Below the pieces are notes generated by a model that did no database searches, was not told the DNA's origin, and saw only the letters and a list, made by a program, of their open reading frames with translations. From Flabesymbios commensalis (lineage: Eukaryota; Annelida; Polychaeta; Terebellida; Flabelligeridae), in NCBI GenBank assembly GCA_964017125.1, contig OZ024915.1, positions 20,424,333 through 20,488,332 of the forward strand: a DNA stretch of 64,000 nt. Reading direction: 5' to 3'. The position numbers and the translations under genes are program-made. Below, piece after piece: positions 39,001 through 48,000 of the stretch (its first letter is position 1; the number at the start of each line of letters is the position of its first letter).

Positions 39001-42000
39001 ACACCCAGCCCAATGGGCTTATAAGTCACTTTAAAATATAATTATAACTTTGTGTACTTGTAAAAAGTACAGATTTTGCAACACACTGAGACGCAGTAGC
39101 ACTGAAACCATTCCCAAGTTGGCCAACCTGAAGAAATAATATGAAGAAATATGAAGATATAATATTTCATATAGACATATATATAGTATATATATACAAT
39201 ATTACATTGCTATTATAAATATTAGAAACATGAAAATTCGTAATCAATATAATCTGTTGAACATTTTTTGAAACATACAGTGCTTCTCTGCGTTTTTCAA
39301 ATGCTTTATTTATATATTTAGCCAGTGGACGGACGGCCTGCTGCATAAGAGCATTCAGCTTTGCTACATTATCACCTACTAAATTGGACAAATATACCTC
39401 TAATAAATTCTGCCTCTCTATATTGTATTTCGGGCAATGTAAAATAAAATGAAACTCATCTTCTACAGACTCTTGGTCACAAAACGTACATTTTTTCTCA
39501 CTGAGTGGCTCATTTTTGAAACGACCTGTCTCGACTCTTAGAGGAAGAATACCACACCTAAATTGGGCTAAATAAGATCTTTCCTGACCTGAAAGATTGA
39601 AAGCTATGTAATTCTCAAGCCCGTAATTTCTGTTTTAAATTCTCTGTAAATACGTAGTTTTGGTTTACTTATTACACTTGCATGCCAGGTATCTGCATAA
39701 TTATTAAACAAAATATTCCTAGCGTAACTAATATCACACACTTGAACATTATTATAAATATCGAGCTCCCCCATAGATTCAAATATACGGCGAACCTGTG
39801 TGGGCCAATCATTTACCTTAGGATTTGAATAATTGCACAAAAATATTTTCTTTGCCAGTCTGTTATTATCCAATAAAATTAGACGGTTCCACAGTCAAAT
39901 GATTTCCAATTTATGACGATAATATGTCGCCACGTCCCCTTCTCTTTCACATGCTTATGTGTTATCCGGCGTCTGAGTAGCGTATCCTGCTGACAAGTGC
40001 TGGTCACGTAATACAGAACTATAAAACAAAGGCAAACAGCTGTAACTGCTTACTTGAAAAGTAAGCAGTTACAGTAAACCAAGCATCACACAAAAAAGGT
40101 TGCTAAACCGCGAAACGGTTGATGGTGCTACGTTTTTTGAGCCGACCCCTCTTTGCTATAGTTTGGTGACATGGTAAAATATGCATAATCACTGATACTC
40201 ATAATAATTCAAAACATAAATTGTCCAATTTTGTGTCGCAACTACCTTCTAACAGTAAGGGATAGTTTCTTATTATTTACAGTACAAATTTATTTTCAAT
40301 TGAAAACGAAAAAAGGATAATATTATTACTCATTTATGTTTCACGCAATTGTCTTTATTTTTTAGTTTTATTAGATTAAAAATAAGTTCGATTAATTTGC
40401 CAGTTTAACAGTTCATCTTGACATTCCAGCATTGAAAGGGTTGGAATTTTGGCACCAGAGCTGTCTGTGTTCACAAAGTGTGACTAATATGAATACCATC
40501 CATTTGGACAGGTACGCGCTACCATTTGTTCCACCAATATCAATAATTTCCCACCAGAATAGTATTTTGTCATGCAATTAATACAGGGAAGTATATACAT
40601 GTATGTGTGTGGAAAAGTAGGAAGTATATCAGATTTTGGCGACAGTTTGCATTCAAATCTTCACATACTGGGCGTTTTATTATTTTATTTTGTTATATGC
40701 GGCGTTAATCTGTATTCTAATCTTCGATTTTTTTGTGATTGACATTAGTATCCGACAATACGAGTAAACGACAATAGTCGTGATCAACAGGCAAAGGGTT
40801 AAATATTTAACAGCTAATTAGTATATGATCGTTTTTAATCTGTTTCACCAGCACATCAAATAACGGTATATTGGGTGTGAAATATAGGTATTATCAAAAC
40901 GAATAATGCTAACATGTGATTTCAAATTTAACTAGGAAAGGAGTTCCCGAACTCCGAAGCACGGCTTTAGTCCGTTTCAGTGCTATAGACAAAAAATCAG
41001 TGTATTGGTGTTCCTCATAGGCCAGAATCCTAAATATCCAGGGTATAATTAAGAAAAGAACCAAGGAGACAAGTTCAAATATATCTTCGACGTCTATTCC
41101 TCCCACCACCATCGCCGGTGCTGACCAACATTCATTCAATACTTGCCTACGATGTACCTGGTACAGAAGATGTAGGCCTACCCACCAAATTCCGGTTCGA
41201 TGCTGGGCCGGCGTTGCAGCCCATTGCTGGTTCAATGCCGGTCAATTGTCTACGACGCTGTCCCAACACTAATCTATCACCGGGTCTGTTTTATACTTTG
41301 CGCAAACACGTGGCTTTCAACCAATGCTGTTTCAATGTTGACCCATAGTCTTCGACGCTGGCCCGTCATTGAAACAGCATTAAGTGATTGAACTGACGGC
41401 TGCACAATGCTGGTGACGCTTTACATCCCGGCGCGAGAAACACCATACATAACACGATACATTGACCCAATGTTGATGTAATGCTAGACTACCGTCTGCG
41501 ACACTGGGCCAATATGATTCCAACCAAAACCCTTTAGGATCTTAACCACAAAAATAATCGTGAATATATTTTTTTTCTGAACAATTGTTAAAGACAAAAG
41601 TACTTAACATAAGGACCTGAAACAGTGGCGGATCCAGGGGGGGGGGGTGCAGGAGGCGCGCCCCCCCCCCTATTTTCGGCAAATACTAAATTGGCTAAAC
41701 TTTAAAAAAAAAAACGGGCGCCCCCCCCCCTTTTTTCAGATCCTGGATCCGCCACTTCTGAAACGTTATATTGCACATGTTCATAAGGACTGGGATACAG
41801 AAATGTAAACTGTTTCCCACACACAGTACCCCTCTTTCCCCTAAATAGGACACAAACTCAGGCAAAATAAACTTAATAGGATACCGGCCGTAGCCGCTCC
41901 TAATAAACCGACTAGAGCTATAAAATCCACTCGATTACAAAAACAACAGATAAGCCAGTAAATACCAGGCGGGCACCCAATGTTATTTTATCATTGGATG

Positions 42001-45000
42001 ACTAAACAATAAATAACTTTTGGTCAACGTCTTGTCTTTAGTGGAAAAATAGAGGGTAAAGAGTTACTGAAAAAAATTACCCTCATGTGACCAAGGTATT
42101 TCACATTATTTTCTTTACTCTTAACTCGTTACCCGCTAAGTTTATTTTAATTTGCAGCCATTTTAACCCTTTAACCGCTGGTGCCGCACATATTCGGGTT
42201 TTCATTTTTTATTAGCACATTAAGTACCACATTTTAAATATGTTAAAGATGAGATATGACATCAACCAGCAAGATTTGAAAAGAGTTCACCTCCATTTTG
42301 TCAAATCTGAATAATTTTCACTCACTTGAAGTTGTGGATCGCGTCAGCGAGACACAACTTCAAGTCAGTGAAAATTCAAATTGAATAATTTGGCGGTTAA
42401 AGGGTTAAGTTGCGGTAGCGAGAAAAAATCTGTTTAATTTAAAAATGTTTATGTTTAAGCACACATTTTATTCCCCATAACTGTGAATCAACCAGATAAA
42501 CAGATTTGAAGTGATCACAGTCGAGAAGCTCCTTATTCTGACGGAGTATAATCATTTTGTTTCCAGCAGGAACGTGGAGTCCACCTGTAAATCTGGTTTT
42601 CCACCAGATTTACTCGCGGATACCACATGGTGATGGGAGTATAATCATTTGTTAGTTGAGGCGCGTAAATGCGAAAAGGAAAATATGAATGCTTAAAGGA
42701 TGTGTCACTCGCACATTCATACAAAAACAGATTAACTAGCGGGCGTTTATACATTGACAAACATATTAGTCCACGCCAAATTGATTCTTTTGTCCTGTTG
42801 ATTTTCCTCAGCAAAACAACATACAAGCGGGGGGGGGGGGGGTAATGACGCTAAAACATACACAACAAATATTTTCCAAATAAGTGTCCGTTTCAGCATA
42901 CAAGAGAAAATATTTATTCAGGATTTGAATTCATCATGCTGGCGAAATAGAAAATAATTCCAGGGGGGGGGGGTAATAACGCTAAAACATACACAAAAAA
43001 ATCTTTTCCAAATAAGTGACCGTTTCAGCATACAAGAGAAATTATTTATTCAGGATTTGAATTCATCATGCTGGCGGAATAGAAAATAATTCCAGTGGCT
43101 GAAATGTTGATACACAATTTTTTTTGCCAAATTATTTTTCACAATGGTAAATAGGATGCTTAGAAAACCATAGATTTTTTTGTTAATTTTTTATATCAAT
43201 TTCGACGGGAACATTACAAAAAAATTAGACGTTTATGTGTGATATTTTGCAGTGAGCGGGAACTTGTATTTATTTATTTTTTTGAAAGTGTGACGGAAAA
43301 CAAGCGGATGCGCTTTTATATCTTTGTTTGCTTATCTCTATAAGATTTGGGTGCGCCGAATCTATCAAACATAAAATATATTTTAATTGGCCTTGTCAAG
43401 CATCATCCGACAAACATCTAATGCGACGGCTTCGGGAGCTGACGCTGGCCCATGCATTTTTAACTAAGAATGTAAATTCTATAATAGATATATATATATA
43501 AATGTTTCATTTGTAGTTATTTTGTAGGCTGCTACGCTTTCCAGAGTGTATTTTAACTATATACTATTCATAAAAATATGTAGTTTTTTATCTCTGGTTT
43601 TGGCGCGGGCGACATTTCTAAAATATGTGTTTAACTCTGATACGTTTTTAAAATATCAGCACTGTACGAGTACATCAATGTATTATATATAATAATGTAC
43701 CACCAATAATGTATATACCTTTAATCCTGTACGGATATAATATGGTAATAAATTTGATTTGATTTGATTTGACGAATAGGCCGCGTGACGCAGCTCCATT
43801 TCTTACTGTTTGCAGCCAGGCCACGCCTGTATAATTATTCACCGAACCATGAAATATGTAGCTGGCCTTCAACCCTTACAGCGCGGGGATCGACTTTATA
43901 CGTCATAATCTGACGTCTGTAGACGTCAGATTCTGACGTATAAAGTCGATCCCCGCACTGTAAGAGTGAACATATTTATAATGTTAACATAGATATTCAA
44001 ATGAAGCTAACGGAGACATTTATGATGATTTCGAATTGAATAAAACCATTCGGTTTATATAAACATTGTTCGGCGCTTTAGGGTTACACCGGCCACTCTG
44101 TATATTAACGACCGTTATGGTTGACTGGTTCTGAAAGTGAACTAATATTTAATACAAATGGGAGCCGTTATCAGTGGTGATAGCTACCGTTAGAATGGAC
44201 AATAGCGTTTACACTTGCACACCGTTTACTCTCCAAGGACCTATTCCACTACATGTTTTAATCTTGTTTTTTAAACCCGTATACATATGATTTTAAACAA
44301 GTTTAAATTGAAACAAACGGCAACTGAAATTAAGAAAATAGTCTGTGGAAGGTGATCAGAGTTATTCATAATTTATATAAATTAAATTTGCGTCAGCGTC
44401 AGCAAATTCAGTTTCAAATAAAAAATAATTTTTTTTACCTGACAATTGAGGGGGCAAGGGTCAATTTTGGCCTTATCTTAAAATTCTACACAGCTATGCA
44501 CCGCTTTTGTCGTCTTTGATTGGTCTTCTTCGCTGATCAAATTACTGTTATTGGGAACGAAATGTGCGTTTAAACATTATGATTTGTAAATGTTTGTTCT
44601 CAAATTGAACAAATATGTGTAATTTTCACCCACTTGAGGTTGTGGGTCGCGGTAGCGAGGCACAACTCCATCTGGGTTTTACGTTTAAATTATTTGATTT
44701 AGCGGTTTGCTATTATCCTAAACTCTCTCTCTCATTTGATTACAAATTTACGACTAATCCTAACTTGTATTATGGTAATAAAAGAACGTTAATAGAAGAT
44801 CAATGTTAAGATGATTAGTGGGACGGGTTCATTCCACTAAAACCTTGTGTTTTGTTTCGTAAACTTTTAATTCACTTTTTAATGATTCTAACCATCTTGC
44901 GCAGACGCATGTCACCATATTCTGATGTCTAGATGTCTGATATATTACGAGTATGTCTCGTGAAATGCCCGTTTATGAATTCCTAGATATGCCCCGATAT

Positions 45001-48000
45001 CGTTTCTCAGAATTGAAAGAATAAAAATTGATACAATCAGCAATCTATTGGTGTTATCCTGCAGTGTGATTTAAATCATGTAATAGATACTAAATAAATC
45101 TATGTTATTATACTAACGTATTAATGTGAATTGGGCATCAACATGGCATAGAGACGGTGTACTGGACCAAACTGGACCAATTCACACTGAGAATAATAGG
45201 TCCAAGGATGGCCAACATTTTGAATGGCATCAGTTCATCAGATTATACAGATTTGTAGATAGACGTTTTATGGTCTACAATAAGGCTACAGAACAGGTTC
45301 TGATCTCGCCACATTCATAGCAATAATAAATCGCCATATATTTGGAAATCTAAATTTAAATTAATGTAGACAACGAATCACAGTTACTATTCCGGTTTTT
45401 AATAATTCCGATGCGTAATTCCAACTAACAATTACCCAAAATGTTGAGAAAAACAACGCTGTTAAAGATGTACTGAACACTTCGCCACTTTTCAGCTGAC
45501 CAAATAACGGGGAATGCGTAGAATACGACCGAATCACGTGCGTCACCCCATCAGCATTAGTCGGCCATTGAAATGCCATTAAAAGTACGCAGTTACCACA
45601 ATGACTAAGAGTTTGTCATTGTGTGGCATTATTGTAGCCCTATGTTATTAGTAACCCTTGTCCTGCCGAATTACTTGTTTTTATTTTTCATTCATTTGAA
45701 GCTGGAATTGCTAACGCAATTTCCAGCTTCAAATGACGAAAAATATTTTATATCTTTGAAAAATTGACCCCCAAATTGAAAGATTTCATTGCTTAAGCAA
45801 TCCCAGCAAACACGACATATTGAACCAATGTTGTTGCAATGTTGGGCCACAGTCTACGACACTGGCCCAACATTAAAACAACATTTGTTCAATATCTCGT
45901 GTTTTTCTGGCAACCACCACAGAGTATTTTTTTCAATTTCAGTGGAATTTTATTTGTTTTGATATTTGCTTGAATTCGTATATACGCGGTCCCAGCGGCG
46001 AAAGGGTTAATGATTTTTATATTGAACTGCAGCAAGCACCGAGATATGTAGCTATATCGCCGTACACAGCCAGATTTAAACAACACCTGGCTGTAAACCC
46101 TTTCAGATACTTAGTTAGTATCTTTAAAATTAGTTTTTACAATAAAAATATTTATGGAGATTAATCAAATCTGACCCTTCACGCGAAAAAGGCAGTAAGC
46201 TCAAACTTTTCTAAATTGATTTTTTCAGTTGAATTGATAGCCGTGTCCCTTCCTCTTTTATTAACTTGAATAATTATTTTTGATTTTTTTTTATTACTTT
46301 TGTTTTATAATATTTTAAATATTTTAAATTAAGTCATTCCGTCAAATTAAATTTTAAATGACGTCATAAAATAAAATAATTGCAACAAAGCCGCGGGATG
46401 TAGTTTCGCGCATGGCTGGTCACAAATGTGCAAGTGCAGATCCAAAATAAATGCCTATAGAAGTGGACCACAACCAGCAATGCGTAATTGGGACGACGTA
46501 GCTGCTTCAGATAATATCTATTTTTATCATAGCATACAGGGAACACCTTCTTGAATGATTTTTTTATTGAATTTAAATAACAAGTCTCCTTTTTGTTTTT
46601 TCCATCACAGGGGTACATTTTTAGAGAGTCAGTGCAACCAGAACTGTGACTGTGGTCCATCTAATTACGAGCCAGTCTGCGGTCAAAATGGTCTGCAGTA
46701 CTTCTCGCCATGTCACGCCGGATGTCACGTGACCCTGCAGGACGGGGTAAGCCACCTACCGTTCAAAACCAAACTGCTGTAACTGCTTACTTGAAAAGTA
46801 AGTAGTTACCGCCTTTTGGCTTTGCATTGTGCATCAACAGCATTTATAACTATGAAAGGGATTTGTCAGGATTTTCTACAACTACATATGTATGTTATTA
46901 AGCATGTTTATGTTATTAACCGTTATCCTGCTAAGTTAATTTATTTAAATTTCCACCCACTTGACCCACAACTTCAAGTGGGTGAAAATTACTTACAGCC
47001 TATTTGTTTATTTTGAGTTTGCAAATCTTGATGTTTAGACATACATTTCATTTCCAATAACTGTGATTTGGTCGACTAAAAAATGGATTAAAAACGACAA
47101 TAGTCGTGATCAGCAGGATAAGGGTTAAGCATATTATGTTATTAAGCATATTATGTTATTAAGCATATTATGTTATAAAACATAATTACTATGTTATTAA
47201 GCATATTATGTTATTAAGCATAATGGTATTTCTAAGCATAATAGTGTTATTAAGCATAAGTTTGTTTTTACGCATAATGTTATTAAGCATATGGTATTAG
47301 CATATAAACATATGTATGTTATTAAGCATATGTATGTGATTAGCATATTTTGAATAAATGTGATTTAATAGAAAATGCTGCCACAAACCAAAATTTCACC
47401 GTTTAGTGTCATATATTACACTTGTGTATTTTATACAATTTGGCTGTTGTGAGATAGAAATACGGTAGCAAACCGGGGTGATAAATAAAATGTCGCCGTC
47501 TGTAGCGTTGCCCCCCCCCCTAAAAAAAGGATGTTCTGTCAAACATGTGCGTCGCCTTTCTTGTTGATATAAATATATGTTTTAAATATACCATTCTAGT
47601 ACTATTTTAAAACTCAATGATGTTTTATTCAGGTGTACAGTGATTGTGAGTGTGTGACACAGAATACGTCACTCTTGTCTGACTCGCTAGGGTCGACACC
47701 ACAGTGGCTAGCGCAGGCGACACCTGGTGTATGTGCCATGGATTGTGGCACTTTACCAGCTACACTTGCCATCGTCTTCATGGCGACTGTGCTGACGTTT
47801 ATGAGTAATTCGGCAGCTTATACTATTACACTCAGGTACTTTGTGCTAATAATTACAATAAGTTATTTTTGTGTGTGGCATGTACAGAAACATTAAGTCA
47901 CACGGTCAGATGGAAATTCATACTAGTGAGCTGTTTCTGATAGGGAAACATATTTGTATATAAATATTATTTTATCTGGTTTAGTAGCTGTGCTTGCAGT

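Noticed and set aside
46611-46746. Stand-alone Kazal protease inhibitor gene
   Set aside because: Both borders splice in phase with OATP exons, and the OATP outer loop is known to be Kazal-like.
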